This document shows, piece after piece, positions 13,463-27,002 of a stretch of DNA of 64,000 nt (position 1 is the stretch's first letter; every line of letters begins with the position of its first letter). This DNA comes from Lactococcus carnosus. Its GTDB lineage: Bacteria; Bacillota; Bacilli; Lactobacillales; Streptococcaceae. The notes under the pieces were generated by a model. The model searched no databases. It worked only from the letters and a program-made list of their open reading frames with translations, and was not told the DNA's origin. The position numbers were made by a program, and so were the translations under genes. The DNA lies in NCBI RefSeq assembly GCF_006770265.1, contig NZ_CP017194.1, positions 620,001-684,000 on the forward strand, given 5' to 3'.

Positions 13463-13500
13463 TAAGTAGTTGTCTCGTAAGAACAACGACAACGAAATAG

Positions 13501-13527
13501 ACCTTTGAAAACTGAATAATACAGAAT
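13501..13527 (+). other. 16S precursor processing stem, 5' arm
   Basis: This arm pairs nearly perfectly with 15249-15275 beyond the 3' end of 16S (shared core CTGAATAATACAGAAT and its complement), forming the long RNase III stem that loops out 16S. A second small hairpin, AGATGATA-TTTA-TATCATCT, lies at 13623-13642 just before mature 16S. Confidence 0.8.
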
Positions 13528-13644
13528 AATAACCAAGTGCAGGCTTGTTATTTAGCAATAGATAACAAACTGTCAATTCGACAATAAATCGTTAAGAAAT
13601 TAACGGACAAAAAACAAAAGCTAGATGATATTTATATCATCTCA

Positions 13645-15200
<1,556 letters not shown>

Positions 15201-15317
15201 AAAAATGGTTGCTTAGGCAATTCATGGATAACCTGCATTTGCGTTTTAATTCTGTATTATTTAGTTTTGAGAGGTTTATACCTAATAGCAAGAGTAAAAA
15301 TCTTCTCTGAAGAAGAG

Positions 15318-15390
15318 GGGGCCTTAGCTCAGCTGGGAGAGCGCCTGCTTTGCACGCAGGAGGTCAGCGGTTCGATCCCGCTAGGCTCCA
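15318..15390 (+). tRNA. tRNA-Ala (TGC)
   Basis: Located in the 16S-23S spacer, as usual. Acceptor GGGGCCT/AGGCTCC, anticodon loop TTTGCAC, discriminator A. Confidence 0.98.
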
Positions 15391-15444
15391 TAGGGTGGTA
15401 GTAATATCATCTTGTCAACGAAGACGTTAAAATAGAGATTTGAT

Positions 15445-15477
15445 CATTGAAAACTGAATAACAATTTCTAAAATAAC
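15445..15477 (+). other. 23S precursor processing stem, 5' arm
   Basis: CATTGAAAACTGAATAAC and TTTCTAAAATAAC pair with 18525-18558 after 23S. This is the expected RNase III stem. The CTGAATAA core is shared with the 16S stem. Confidence 0.78.
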
Positions 15478-15583
15478 AAGAAATAAACCGAGAAGTGTTG
15501 TATTTATACAACACCTCAAAAAAAAAGCGTGAGTCGAAAGACTCAATACTTATTACCAAGATACTTAAATGTATCAATTTAAA

Positions 15584-18488
<2,905 letters not shown>

Positions 18489-18589
18489 AGTAGAGTTTAA
18501 GTTTTAAACGTTTTGGTTTAGTGAGTTATTTTAGAAAAATGTTATTCAGTTTTGAATGTTCAAATGCAAGTTTAGATATTCGAGATAAG

Positions 18590-18705
18590 TTTGGTGCTTA
18601 TTGCATGAGAGATACACCTGTTCCCATGTCGAACACAGTAGTTAAGTCTCATTACGCCGGAAGTAGTTGGGGGTTGCCCCCTGTGAGATAAGGTCGGTGC
18701 CAAGC
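18590..18705 (+). rRNA. 5S ribosomal RNA
   Basis: TTGGTGCTTATTGCATGAGA, CCCATGTCGAACACAG and the closing GGTCGGTGCCAAGC are standard 5S segments; about 116 nt. Confidence 0.95.
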
Positions 18706-18711
18706 GAAAAG

Positions 18712-18735
18712 AAAGCGACTGGAAGGCCGCTTTTA
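18712..18735 (+). terminator. Terminator-like hairpin after 5S
   Basis: AAAGCG pairs with CGCTTT and is followed by TATT. The T-run is short, so partial read-through into the tRNA cluster is likely. Confidence 0.55.
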
Positions 18736-18737
18736 TT

Positions 18738-18829
18738 GGGAGTTTAGCTCAGCTAACACGCGAGTGTTTGTTTCGAGGATTACGCAAGTAACCATAGAAA
18801 CAGGTCAGTTGAGATAGACTTCCTCCCAT
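18738..18829 (+). ncRNA. tRNA-Val-like structured element, not a functional tRNA
   Basis: The first 17 nt, GGGAGTTTAGCTCAGCT, are identical to the 5' end of the tRNA-Val that starts at 18830, and the element ends CTCCCAT like that tRNA. No anticodon or T arm is present. The middle folds well: GGGAG/CTCCC, then CTCAGCT (18748-18754) with AGTTGAG (18807-18813), enclosing a 5-bp hairpin with loop GCGA (18755-18768) and a longer hairpin TGTTTC/GAAACA with an inner stem capped by GCAA (18769-18802). Both loops are GNRA. It may be a rearranged tRNA-Val duplicate or a structured RNA of its own. Confidence 0.55.
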
Positions 18830-18902
18830 GGGAGTTTAGCTCAGCTGGGAGAGCATCTGCCTTACAAGCAGAGGGTCGGGGGTTCGAACCCCTCAACTCC
18901 CA
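18830..18902 (+). tRNA. tRNA-Val (TAC)
   Basis: Acceptor GGGAGTT/AACTCCC, anticodon loop CTTACAA, discriminator A. First of the 16-gene cluster after 5S. CCA is not encoded. Confidence 0.98.
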
Positions 18903-18925
18903 TTAGGTGTATACCTAATGAAACA

Positions 18926-18998
18926 GGTCTCGTAGTGTAGTGGTTATCACGTCGCCCTGTCACGGCGAAGATCGCGGGTTCAAATCCCGTCGAGACCG
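18926..18998 (+). tRNA. tRNA-Asp (GTC)
   Basis: Acceptor GGTCTCG/CGAGACC, anticodon loop CTGTCAC, discriminator G. Confidence 0.98.
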
Positions 18999-19036
18999 TT
19001 TAAGTTTTACGAAAAACTTAATCATACCAAGTATTA

Positions 19037-19109
19037 GACTCGTTAGCTCAGTTGGTAGAGCAATTGACTTTTAATCAATGGGTCGCTGGTTCGAGCCCAG
19101 CACGGGTCA
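19037..19109 (+). tRNA. tRNA-Lys (TTT)
   Basis: Acceptor GACTCGT/ACGGGTC, anticodon loop CTTTTAA, discriminator A. Confidence 0.98.
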
Positions 19110-19113
19110 TCAA

Positions 19114-19195
19114 GCGGATGTGGCGGAATTGGCAGACGCACTAGATTTAGGATCTAGCGCTTTACGGCGTGGGGGTTCAAGTCCCTTCATCCGCA
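19114..19195 (+). tRNA. tRNA-Leu (TAG)
   Basis: Acceptor GCGGATG/CATCCGC, anticodon TAG in ATTTAGG, long variable arm. Begins 5 nt after tRNA-Lys. Confidence 0.97.
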
Positions 19196-19242
19196 TTTGT
19201 CGTCAGACAATGCAATAAGCTAATCGCTTATACACTGCCTTA

Positions 19243-19315
19243 GCCGGCTTAGCTCAGTTGGTAGAGCATCTGATTTGTAATCAGAGGGTCGCGTGTTCAA
19301 ATCATGTAGCCGGCA
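19243..19315 (+). tRNA. tRNA-Thr (TGT)
   Basis: Acceptor GCCGGCT/AGCCGGC, anticodon loop TTTGTAA, discriminator A. Confidence 0.97.
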
Positions 19316-19335
19316 TTACAATTAAATAATGATAT

Positions 19336-19407
19336 GCGAAAGTAGTTCAGTGGTAGAACATCACCTTGCCAAGGTGGGGGTCGCGGGTTCGAACCCCGTC
19401 TTTCGCT
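19336..19407 (+). tRNA. tRNA-Gly (GCC)
   Basis: Acceptor GCGAAAG/CTTTCGC, anticodon GCC, discriminator T as usual for glycine. Confidence 0.97.
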
Positions 19408-19421
19408 TATGCTAGAGGTAA

Positions 19422-19507
19422 GCCGGGGTGGCGGAACTGGCAGACGCACAGGACTTAAAATCCTGCGAAGGGTGACCTTCGTACCGGTTCGATTCCGGTC
19501 CTCGGCA
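19422..19507 (+). tRNA. tRNA-Leu (TAA)
   Basis: Acceptor GCCGGGG/CCTCGGC, anticodon loop CTTAAAA, long variable arm, discriminator A. Confidence 0.97.
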
Positions 19508-19571
19508 TTTCTTGATCACAGTGTGATAGGGAATGGTTTAAACTGGTGCTTATATAGACTAGTAGATAGTA

Positions 19572-19645
19572 GCACCCTTGGCTCAACTGGATAGAGTACC
19601 TGACTACGAATCAGGCGGTTGCAGGTTCGAATCCTGCAGGGTGCA
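19572..19645 (+). tRNA. tRNA-Arg (ACG)
   Basis: Acceptor GCACCCT/AGGGTGC, anticodon loop CTACGAA, discriminator A. The A34 would be edited to inosine. Confidence 0.97.
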
Positions 19646-19704
19646 TCAAGATTATCTAAGATTCGAGAGTAGATAATCTTGATGTGATAGAGATATAAAT
19701 TATT

Positions 19705-19778
19705 CGGGAAGTAGCTCAGCTTGGTAGAGTACTTGGTTTGGGACCAAGGTGTCGCAGGTTCGAATCCTGTCTTCCCGA
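19705..19778 (+). tRNA. tRNA-Pro (TGG)
   Basis: Acceptor CGGGAAG/CTTCCCG, anticodon loop TTTGGGA, discriminator A. Confidence 0.97.
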
Positions 19779-19806
19779 TTGATCGAAAGATCATCTAACA
19801 CATTTT

Positions 19807-19880
19807 GGCGGTGTAGCTCAGCTGGCTAGAGCGTCCGGTTCATACCCGGGAGGTCGGGGGTTCGATCCCCTTCGCCGCTA
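19807..19880 (+). tRNA. tRNA-Met (CAT), elongator
   Basis: Acceptor GGCGGTG/CGCCGCT and anticodon loop TTCATAC. It lacks the three consecutive G-C pairs of the initiator anticodon stem and matches the Bacillus-type elongator Met tRNA. Confidence 0.88.
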
Positions 19881-19893
19881 TTTTTTTTCAGTT

Positions 19894-19967
19894 GGACCTT
19901 TAGCTCAGCTGGTTAGAGCTCTCGGCTCATAACCGAGCGGTCGTTGGTTCGAGTCCAACAAGGTCCA
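19894..19967 (+). tRNA. tRNA with anticodon CAT, probably tRNA-Ile2 (lysidine-modified)
   Basis: Acceptor GGACCTT/AAGGTCC, anticodon loop CTCATAA. Overall sequence resembles the Bacillus tRNA-Ile(CAU) whose C34 is converted to lysidine by TilS to read AUA. A simple gene finder would call it Met. It is not an initiator. Confidence 0.75.
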
Positions 19968-19975
19968 CTTTTTTT

Positions 19976-20065
19976 GGAGGATTACCCAAGTCTGGCTGAA
20001 GGGAACGGTCTTGAAAACCGTCAGACGTGTAAAAGCGTGCTAGGGTTCGAATCCCTAATCCTCCT
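19976..20065 (+). tRNA. tRNA-Ser (TGA)
   Basis: Acceptor GGAGGAT/ATCCTCC, anticodon loop CTTGAAA, long variable arm. The base after the acceptor stem is T rather than the usual G. Confidence 0.97.
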
Positions 20066-20108
20066 TGTGTCATTTTTACTGAAATTTAGTTTAAATGTCT
20101 ATAATATT

Positions 20109-20181
20109 GGCTCGGTAGCTCAGTTGGTAGAGCAATGGATTGAAGCTCCATGTGTCGGCGGTTCGATTCCGTCTCGCGCCA
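20109..20181 (+). tRNA. tRNA-Phe (GAA), with an acceptor mismatch
   Basis: Anticodon loop TTGAAGC, discriminator A. The acceptor strands GGCTCGG and TCGCGCC leave a T4-C69 mismatch where the expected 3' strand would be TCGAGCC. All other arms are sound. Confidence 0.93.
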
Positions 20182-20204
20182 TGTTTTAAGATATAAGATA
20201 TTTA

Positions 20205-20275
20205 GCGGGTGTAGTTTAATGGTAGAACCTTAGCCTTCCAAGCTAACTACGCGAGTTCGATTCTCGTCACCCGCT
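20205..20275 (+). tRNA. tRNA-Gly (TCC)
   Basis: Acceptor GCGGGTG/CACCCGC, anticodon loop CTTCCAA, discriminator T. Confidence 0.97.
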
Positions 20276-20344
20276 TTACCATTTGTTAAAGTGGTTCATA
20301 ATTCATATCCTATGCATCGTTAGCAGTTGTTTAAACGATAATTA

Positions 20345-20418
<74 letters not shown>

Positions 20419-20485
20419 TTTGTTAAGTCAATTAATGCTGTTTAGACTTTCAAAAATGTATATTAAATGTTATACTTAAGAAGTT

Positions 20486-20573
20486 GGGGAAGTACTCAAG
20501 AGGCTCAAGAGGACGGTTTGCTAAATCGTTAGACTGGGAAACCGGTGCGCAGGTTCGAATCCTGTCTTCTCCG
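20486..20573 (+). tRNA. tRNA-Ser (GCT)
   Basis: Acceptor GGGGAAG/CTTCTCC, anticodon GCT, long variable arm, discriminator G. Last gene of the cluster. A possible internal promoter (TTTCAA, 17 nt, TATACT at 20448-20476) precedes it. Confidence 0.96.
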
Positions 20574-20579
20574 TCTAAT

Positions 20580-20607
20580 ACGTCTATTATAGAATAGGCG
20601 TTTTTTT
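20580..20607 (+). terminator. Terminator of the rRNA-tRNA operon
   Basis: ACGTCTATT-ATAG-AATAGGCGT followed by seven T. Confidence 0.92.
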
Positions 20608-20685
20608 GCCTATGTATGTAATAGATAACTTGTTTTTGATCAATAAGTGCTGTTGTTTCTTTATAGTGGATGGATTGGAGATTTC

Positions 20686-22533
20686 ATGGCTAGACTTGAT
20701 AGAGATAAAATAGAAGAAATCAAGACAAGTATTAATATTGTAGACGTGATTTCCCAGTATGTGCAATTATCAAAGACTGGTAGTAATTATTTAGGTCTAT
20801 GCCCATTTCATAATGAAAAGACCCCGAGTTTTAATGTCAATGGTGTGAAGCAATTTTATCATTGTTTTGGGTGTGGCAAGTCTGGAGATGTCTATAAGTT
20901 TATAGAAGATTATAAGCAAGTTTCTTTCATGGATGCTGTAGTAGAAGTTGCTGAGATTGGTGGACTCACTTTAGATCTAGATAGACGTGAAGCTAAAGCT
21001 AATCCGCATCAGGCGATTTATGACTTACATAATCAGGCTGCACGGATCTACCATACTGTTCTAACATCTACCGAAGCCGGTGAGCAGGCTCGGGACTATC
21101 TTTATAGTCGTGGGATTACTGATGCCATTATAGAACGGTTTAGTATTGGCCTTAGTTTACCAGATCAAGATTTTTTATATCAAAGCGTCAGTCAAAAATT
21201 TGAAGAAGCAGTTTTAACCAATTCTGGTTTGATTACGTTTGCTGAAAATAGAATATTTGATAGTTTTCGTGGGCGGATCATGTTCCCACTAAAAAACGAG
21301 GATGGGCAAGTGATTGCCTTTTCTGGGAGAGTATGGCAAGCTGATGATGTCGCAAATAAGACATTAGCCAAGTACAAAAATTCGACGACAACACCGATCT
21401 TTAATAAGTCTGAAGCCCTATACAATATAGACCAAGCAAAAAAAAGTATTAAAAAAAATCAAGAAGTTTATTTGATGGAAGGCTTTTTAGATGTTATAGC
21501 TGCCTATGAAAATGGCATGACAAATGCTGTAGCTAGTATGGGTACTGCACTAACTGAGGGCCATATACGACAACTTAGACGGCTTACTAAAAAGTTTATT
21601 CTGGTTTATGATGGAGATAAGGCCGGCCAAGCTGCAATTTATAAGGCACTGAACATGCTTGCTGCTGATGAGGTTGAAATTGTCCGTATTCCAGATGGGT
21701 TAGATCCGGATGAGTATAATAAGACCTATCCAAATTCGCTTGGCGATTTGATGACAAACAGCAGAATCGTACCAGTTGAGTTTCTGATGGATTATTTAAG
21801 ACCTGAAAATCTTAGTAACCTCCAGTCTCAGTTAGCCTTTATTGAGCTATTGGCGCCTAAAATTTCTGCTATTGCGTCTCTTACAGCGCAGGATGCCTAT
21901 ATAAAGCGATTAGTTGAGATTTTACCAGATTTCGAGTATAATCAAGTAGAATCCGCTGTGAATAAGCGGCGTGAGCATGTATCCGTCATCTCACAAGTTG
22001 ATCAGGATGCTTTCTTTTTCGATGATGGCATGGCACCACCTCCACCACCAGATTTTGAGGACTATGCTTTTGATGCTCAAGCCTATGCGACGAATAGTCC
22101 TAAAACGTTCGAAAAAAAGTATACACAAATTGAACGTTCAGAGTTACATTTACTACATCGCATGATTTATCATCGTCATGTGTTAGCTCGTGTGTCTTCG
22201 GTATTAGATTTTCAGTTCATACATCAGCGCTATCAGCAGTTATTTGAGCAGATGAAAGTTATGGATGATGTTACTGAAGTGAGCTTATTAAACAAGATGA
22301 CAGGAGATGATCTTGAGACAGTTTATGAAGTCTTATCATCTGTTAATGTACCAGATGATGTCTCTGAACAAGAGATAGATGATCTATTGAAAAACTTTGT
22401 TCAGGCAGCAAAATCTACACAGTTGCAGTCCTTACAAGAGCAGTTGAAACAAGCAAAACAAACTGGTAATAAAGCCTTAGAATTACAATTAACCTTGCAA
22501 ATTATTGCGCAAACACAACAAGATGGGGTATAA
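20686..22533 (+). CDS. dnaG: DNA primase
   Basis: Synthesises RNA primers at the replication fork with DnaB helicase. It is 615 aa from the ATG at 20686, which has TTGGAG about 6 nt upstream; the frame extends 13 codons further up but that stretch is not family-like. The N-terminal zinc-binding domain has C39, H42, C60 and C63. The TOPRIM domain is visible as [16 protein letters not shown] and VYDGDKAGQ. The C-terminal helicase-interaction domain is poorly conserved, as usual. It is 2 nt upstream of rpoD, the common macromolecular-synthesis pair, here without rpsU. Confidence 0.96.
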   Translation: MARLDRDKIEEIKTSINIVDVISQYVQLSKTGSNYLGLCPFHNEKTPSFNVNGVKQFYHCFGCGKSGDVYKFIEDYKQVSFMDAVVEVAEIGGLTLDLDRREAKANPHQAIYDLHNQAARIYHTVLTSTEAGEQARDYLYSRGITDAIIERFSIGLSLPDQDFLYQSVSQKFEEAVLTNSGLITFAENRIFDSFRGRIMFPLKNEDGQVIAFSGRVWQADDVANKTLAKYKNSTTTPIFNKSEALYNIDQAKKSIKKNQEVYLMEGFLDVIAAYENGMTNAVASMGTALTEGHIRQLRRLTKKFILVYDGDKAGQAAIYKALNMLAADEVEIVRIPDGLDPDEYNKTYPNSLGDLMTNSRIVPVEFLMDYLRPENLSNLQSQLAFIELLAPKISAIASLTAQDAYIKRLVEILPDFEYNQVESAVNKRREHVSVISQVDQDAFFFDDGMAPPPPPDFEDYAFDAQAYATNSPKTFEKKYTQIERSELHLLHRMIYHRHVLARVSSVLDFQFIHQRYQQLFEQMKVMDDVTEVSLLNKMTGDDLETVYEVLSSVNVPDDVSEQEIDDLLKNFVQAAKSTQLQSLQEQLKQAKQTGNKALELQLTLQIIAQTQQDGV

Positions 22534-22535
22534 AA

Positions 22536-23666
22536 GTGGCAGAGATAACTAAAAATAACAAAAAAATTGGTTCAGCATTTAATGTTGCGACAGCTGAATT
22601 TATTCGGGACCATAAGAGTTTAGGTCAAGCAGTTGATGATGATATCACGACTGAGCTTGTTACTGAATTTGAATTAGATACAGATGGTATTGAAGCACTG
22701 CTTACAAAAATTCAAGATGCAGGCATCTCTATCATTGATAAGAACGGTGAACCGTCTGTAATGGCGCTTGAGTCGTCAAAAGTTGAAGTAAAAGAAGCTA
22801 AAGAAGAAATTGAAGAGATCGTGACAAATGTTCGGATAGATGATCCAGTTCGGATGTATTTAAAAGAAATCGGTCGCTTCCCCTTGCTTACTTTTGATGA
22901 GGAGACAAAATTAGCTGAGGCCATCGTCGAAGGTGGTGAAGGTGGAGAAATGGCTAAGCAAATGCTTGCTGAAGCCAATCTTCGTCTTGTTGTCTCTATT
23001 GCCAAACGTTATTCAGGCCGTGGCATGCAGTTTCTTGATTTGATTCAAGAAGGCAATATGGGCTTGATGAAAGCTGTTGACAAATTTGACCATACAAAAG
23101 GCTTCAAATTTTCAACTTATGCCACGTGGTGGATTCGTCAAGCAATCACACGTGCCATAGCTGACCAAGCACGCACGATTCGTATTCCTGTCCACATGGT
23201 TGAAACAATCAATAAATTGATTCGGATTCAACGCCAACTCTTACAAGATTTGGGACGTGATCCATCACCAGAAGAAATTGGTGCTGAAATGGATATTAAG
23301 GCTGAACGTGTTAGAGAAATTTTGAAAATCGCACAAGAGCCTGTATCATTGGAAACACCGATTGGTGAGGAAGATGATTCGCATCTTGGAGATTTCATCG
23401 AGGATGATGCGATTGAGAGTCCAGTTGACTATACCAACCGTGTGATGCTCCGTGAACAGCTAGATGAAGTCATGGATACCCTAACTGACCGTGAAGAAAA
23501 CGTCCTTCGGATGCGCTTTGGTCTAGATGATGGCAGAATGCACACACTTGAAGATGTTGGTAAACAATTTAAAGTGACTCGTGAACGTATCCGTCAAATT
23601 GAAGCAAAGGCCTTAAAGAAATTGCGTCATCCAAGACGTAGTAAGCAATTAAGAGACTTCATGTAA
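22536..23666 (+). CDS. rpoD: RNA polymerase primary sigma factor (sigma-70/A)
   Basis: Directs RNA polymerase to housekeeping promoters such as those listed here. It is 376 aa. Region 1.2 is [11 protein letters not shown]; regions 2.3-2.4 are [17 protein letters not shown]; region 4.2 helix-turn-helix is [18 protein letters not shown] near the C-terminus. The start is GTG at 22536 with a weak GATGGGG upstream, consistent with coupling to dnaG. Region 1.1 is short, as in other Gram-positives. Confidence 0.96.
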   Translation: MAEITKNNKKIGSAFNVATAEFIRDHKSLGQAVDDDITTELVTEFELDTDGIEALLTKIQDAGISIIDKNGEPSVMALESSKVEVKEAKEEIEEIVTNVRIDDPVRMYLKEIGRFPLLTFDEETKLAEAIVEGGEGGEMAKQMLAEANLRLVVSIAKRYSGRGMQFLDLIQEGNMGLMKAVDKFDHTKGFKFSTYATWWIRQAITRAIADQARTIRIPVHMVETINKLIRIQRQLLQDLGRDPSPEEIGAEMDIKAERVREILKIAQEPVSLETPIGEEDDSHLGDFIEDDAIESPVDYTNRVMLREQLDEVMDTLTDREENVLRMRFGLDDGRMHTLEDVGKQFKVTRERIRQIEAKALKKLRHPRRSKQLRDFM

Positions 23667-23681
23667 TTGTATGACAGAATA

Positions 23682-23714
23682 ATGAAAAAGATGTCCTTGG
23701 ATGTCTTTTTTCAT
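23682..23714 (+). terminator. Terminator after rpoD
   Basis: ATGAAAAAGATGTCC-TT-GGATGTCTTTTTTCAT forms a stem with internal mismatches and a T-run. Confidence 0.85.
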
Positions 23715-23734
23715 ATTTATAATGAGCAATATGC

Positions 23735-23788
23735 TTGAAAATATATTACAATAAACATATAATGAGTTAAAGGTCAATATTGGTCAAA
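23735..23788 (+). promoter_or_regulatory. clpE promoter with CtsR operator
   Basis: TTGAAA, 17-nt spacer, TATAAT (23735-23763), followed by GGTCAAT-ATT-GGTCAAA (23772-23788). This matches the CtsR direct repeat GGTCAAA-N3-GGTCAAA with one deviation and covers the predicted start of transcription, so CtsR should repress clpE until heat or protein damage. Confidence 0.9.
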
Positions 23789-23822
23789 CGATAGTTAACC
23801 TTTTATAAACTAAAAAAATAGG

Positions 23823-23870
23823 GGCTATCTAGCATTAAGTGAGACATGAAACTGCTTGTTATAGATAGCC
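23823..23870 (+). other. Hairpin in the clpE leader
   Basis: GGCTATCTA (23823-23831) and TAGATAGCC (23862-23870) pair perfectly over a 30-nt loop, ending 10 nt before the AAAGGAG ribosome site. It is not a terminator. It may affect translation or mRNA stability. Confidence 0.5.
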
Positions 23871-23894
23871 TAAGAATTGTAAAGGAGTTACATG

Positions 23895-26171
23895 ATGCTC
23901 TGTCAAAACTGTCAACTTAATGAAGCAACCATTCACCTTTATACAAATATGAATGGCACTAAAAAGCAAAATGATCTTTGCCAAAACTGTTATCAAATTA
24001 TGAAAGCTGGAGGTCGCGAAAATCTGCTAGGTGGTTCAGCTGCTAACCCAGCAAAAAATCAATCAGATAATAACTTTAATCCATTTGACGACCTATTTGG
24101 TACGCTAGGCAATAATGCAAGTCGTGCCAATAATCGTTCTGACCAAGCAACACCGCCGACCCAATCTGGCAGAGGTGGAAATGGTAATGGCGGTAGAGGT
24201 AATAGCAAGGCCAAAGGTATGTTAGAAGATTTTGGCTTTAATGTGACGGAAAGCGCCCGTAAAGGGGAGATCGATCCTGTTATCGGCCGAGATCAAGAGA
24301 TCACGCGTGTCATAGAAATTTTGAATCGTCGGACTAAAAATAACCCTGTCTTAATCGGGGAACCAGGTGTCGGGAAAACGGCAGTTGTAGAAGGACTAGC
24401 ACAAAAAATAGTCGACGGTGATGTACCGCAAAAACTGCAAAATAAAGAAGTGATTCGACTTGACGTGGTCAGTCTGGTACAAGGAACAGGTATCCGTGGT
24501 CAATTTGAAGAACGGATGCAAAAATTAATGAAAGAAATTTCTAGTCGTAAAGACGTGATTCTGTTCATTGATGAAATCCATGAGATTGTTGGTGCCGGTG
24601 CAGCCGGTGATGGCAATATGGATGCTGGTAATATCTTGAAACCAGCGCTTGCCCGTGGCGAGTTACAACTTGTCGGGGCGACGACACTTAATGAGTACCG
24701 GATCATTGAAAAAGATGCGGCCTTAGAACGTCGGATGCAGCCAGTTAAAGTAGATGAGCCATCTGTTGAAGAAACGATTACGATTTTACGTGGGATTCAA
24801 AGTCGCTATGAAGACTACCATCATGTGAGCTACACAGATGAGGCAATCGAACAGGCAGCGATTTTATCTAATCGCTATATTCAAGATCGATTCTTACCAG
24901 ATAAGGCAATTGATTTATTAGATGAGTCTGGTTCCAAAAAAAATCTGACATTAAAATTTATCGATCCTGAAGAAATTGCCAAGCGCATTCAGTCATCTGA
25001 GGATGCTAAAAATGATGCCCTTCGGTCTGAGGATTTTGAAAAGGCAGCACATTTTCGTGACCAGATTGCTAAATTACGTGAATTATCGAAGCAGAAGCTT
25101 GCGGATGAAGATACACCGATCATTACAGAAAAAGATATCGAATCTATTATCGAAGAAAAAACGCATATTCCTGTTGGTGATTTAAAAGAAAAAGAACAAA
25201 CACAGTTAATCAATTTGTCGGATGACTTAAAGGGACACGTGATTGGACAAGATGAAGCAATCGATAAGATTGCTAAGGCAGTACGTCGTAATCGTGTTGG
25301 CTTAGGTAAGGCAAATCGACCAATTGGTAGCTTTATGTTTGTTGGCCCAACTGGTGTTGGTAAAACAGAATTGGCTAAGCAATTAGCTTTGGAACTCTTT
25401 GGTAGTCAGAACAGCATGATTCGCTTTGATATGAGTGAATACATGGAAAAACATAGTGTGGCTAAATTGATTGGGGCACCTCCAGGGTATGTTGGCTATG
25501 AAGAAGCTGGTCAATTAACTGAGAAAGTCCGCCGCAATCCCTACTCACTGATTTTACTTGATGAGATTGAAAAAGCACATCCAGATGTCATGCATATGTT
25601 CTTACAAATTCTAGATGATGGTCGCTTGACAGATGCACAAGGTAGAACGATTAGCTTTAAGGATACGATTATCATCATGACGTCAAATGCTGGTACCGGT
25701 AAGGTAGAGGCTAATGTCGGCTTTGGTGCGGCTCGTGAAGGCTTGACCAATTCTGTCTTGGGTCAACTAGGTGATTTCTTTAGTCCTGAATTTATGAATC
25801 GCTTCGATGCTATCATTGAATTTAAGACACTTAGCAAGGAAAATCTACTTAAAATAGTTGATTTGATGTTAGCAGATGTCAATGGGCAAATCAAACGCAA
25901 TGAGATTCATTTGGAAGTGACAAAAGAAGTCAAAGAAAAATTAGTTGAACTAGGTTATGATCCTAAAATGGGTGCTAGACCTTTACGTCGAACAATTCAG
26001 GATCATATCGAAGATAAGATTGCTGATTTCTACATCGAACATCCAGACTACAAGAACCTGTTAGCAGATCTGATTGATGATGAGATTGTCATATCGGCAG
26101 TAGCAGTTGCTGATCAGGATGACACGACAGCTATTAGATCAACTGTCTCTGACGACAATGAAACTGAGTAA
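23895..26171 (+). CDS. clpE: ATP-dependent Clp protease ATPase subunit ClpE
   Basis: Hsp100 unfoldase that pairs with ClpP to degrade damaged proteins during heat or oxidative stress. The 758-aa protein has the ClpE-specific N-terminal zinc finger (C3, C6, C29, C32), a Gly/Asn-rich linker, AAA-1 with Walker A GEPGVGKT at 156-163, a UVR-like segment ([17 protein letters not shown], about 375-395) and AAA-2 with GPTGVGKTE near 480. The second of two adjacent ATGs is chosen for its 7-nt spacing from AAAGGAG and because relatives begin MLCQNC. CtsR-controlled. ctsR is not adjacent. Confidence 0.96.
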   Translation: MLCQNCQLNEATIHLYTNMNGTKKQNDLCQNCYQIMKAGGRENLLGGSAANPAKNQSDNNFNPFDDLFGTLGNNASRANNRSDQATPPTQSGRGGNGNGGRGNSKAKGMLEDFGFNVTESARKGEIDPVIGRDQEITRVIEILNRRTKNNPVLIGEPGVGKTAVVEGLAQKIVDGDVPQKLQNKEVIRLDVVSLVQGTGIRGQFEERMQKLMKEISSRKDVILFIDEIHEIVGAGAAGDGNMDAGNILKPALARGELQLVGATTLNEYRIIEKDAALERRMQPVKVDEPSVEETITILRGIQSRYEDYHHVSYTDEAIEQAAILSNRYIQDRFLPDKAIDLLDESGSKKNLTLKFIDPEEIAKRIQSSEDAKNDALRSEDFEKAAHFRDQIAKLRELSKQKLADEDTPIITEKDIESIIEEKTHIPVGDLKEKEQTQLINLSDDLKGHVIGQDEAIDKIAKAVRRNRVGLGKANRPIGSFMFVGPTGVGKTELAKQLALELFGSQNSMIRFDMSEYMEKHSVAKLIGAPPGYVGYEEAGQLTEKVRRNPYSLILLDEIEKAHPDVMHMFLQILDDGRLTDAQGRTISFKDTIIIMTSNAGTGKVEANVGFGAAREGLTNSVLGQLGDFFSPEFMNRFDAIIEFKTLSKENLLKIVDLMLADVNGQIKRNEIHLEVTKEVKEKLVELGYDPKMGARPLRRTIQDHIEDKIADFYIEHPDYKNLLADLIDDEIVISAVAVADQDDTTAIRSTVSDDNETE

Positions 26172-26172
26172 T

Positions 26173-26207
26173 AAAAAATGCTTGACCATTGCGGTCAAGC
26201 ATTTTTT
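26173..26207. terminator. Bidirectional terminator between clpE and def
   Basis: AAAAATGCTTGACC-ATTGC-GGTCAAGCATTTTTT, a perfect stem with A- and T-runs on both sides. Confidence 0.93.
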
Positions 26208-26210
26208 ATA

Positions 26211-26831
26211 TTATTCAATGATTAGCATACCTTCTTTAATAGCGAAAGGATTTGCTTCATTAATTCGATCATAAAACATGATGCCATTGGTATGGTCGAT
26301 TTCATGTTGTACGACCATAGCATCATAGCCTCTGAGTTTGAGACGTTGGGTGTCTCCGTTTTTATCGATATACTCAACAGTGACACGTGCATGTCGCACG
26401 ACATAACCAGGAACGTCACGATCGACCGATAAGCATCCTTCACCATCTGCAAGGGCAGCATCTTGAACAGAGTGTGCCACGATTTTAGCATTGTACATGA
26501 TGGTTGCAAGGCGATAGGCATCACTTGTCATTTCAGCTGCTTCTTCTGTATCAAATTCTTTTGGGACTAGGCAAGCGATGATCTTTTTAGAAACATCAAG
26601 TTGTGGTGCAGCAAGGCCAACACCACCACGAAGTCCCATTTTTTCAGCCATGACTGGATCTTGTGAATGACGTAAAAAGGCTAACATCTTTTCTCCGAGA
26701 ATAATATCCTCATCAGAAAGTGGTAACGTAACGTCTAGGCCTTCTTGGCGTAATGTTGGATTGCCTTCACGAATGATATCATTCATATCGATTAAATGGC
26801 TTGCTTTAATTAAATTATCTTGTACTGACAT
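26211..26831 (-). CDS. def: Peptide deformylase
   Basis: Removes the N-formyl group from nascent proteins; a metal enzyme acting at the ribosome exit. It is 206 aa with the three motifs GVGLAAPQ (70-77), EGCLS (131-135) and HEIDH (176-180). The insertions are those of the Gram-positive type 2 enzymes. It ends at the shared terminator. It is divergent from uvrB, with a palindrome in between. Confidence 0.95.
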   Translation of the reverse strand: MSVQDNLIKASHLIDMNDIIREGNPTLRQEGLDVTLPLSDEDIILGEKMLAFLRHSQDPVMAEKMGLRGGVGLAAPQLDVSKKIIACLVPKEFDTEEAAEMTSDAYRLATIMYNAKIVAHSVQDAALADGEGCLSVDRDVPGYVVRHARVTVEYIDKNGDTQRLKLRGYDAMVVQHEIDHTNGIMFYDRINEANPFAIKEGMLIIE

Positions 26832-26880
26832 GGTACCCTCTTTTTTATAAATTTGGCTTACTAAGCGATTAATATGGACA

Positions 26881-26899
26881 CCTATCTAACCTAGATAGG
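26881..26899. repeat. Palindrome between def and uvrB
   Basis: CCTATCTA-ACC-TAGATAGG, an 8-bp perfect inverted repeat with a 3-bp centre, about 50 bp before def and 104 bp before uvrB. No T-run follows on either strand, so it is more likely an operator or mRNA hairpin than a terminator. Confidence 0.5.
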
Positions 26900-27002
26900 G
26901 TCATTAATGAGTTAACAATCTGTGTATTTTACTATATTTGGTGTGTATAGAACCGAGTATATTATACCACAAATTAGCCTATAAAAATGGTAAAATTGTC
27001 CT

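Noticed and set aside
18712-18829. Intron or insertion inside a tRNA-Val gene
   Set aside because: A complete tRNA-Val follows immediately, and the element lacks the 3' half of a tRNA apart from the last bases, so splicing would not restore a second tRNA.
19807-19967. Initiator tRNA-Met among the CAT-anticodon tRNAs
   Set aside because: Neither has the 1-72 mismatch with C1 or the three G-C pairs in the anticodon stem; they match elongator Met and Ile2 types.
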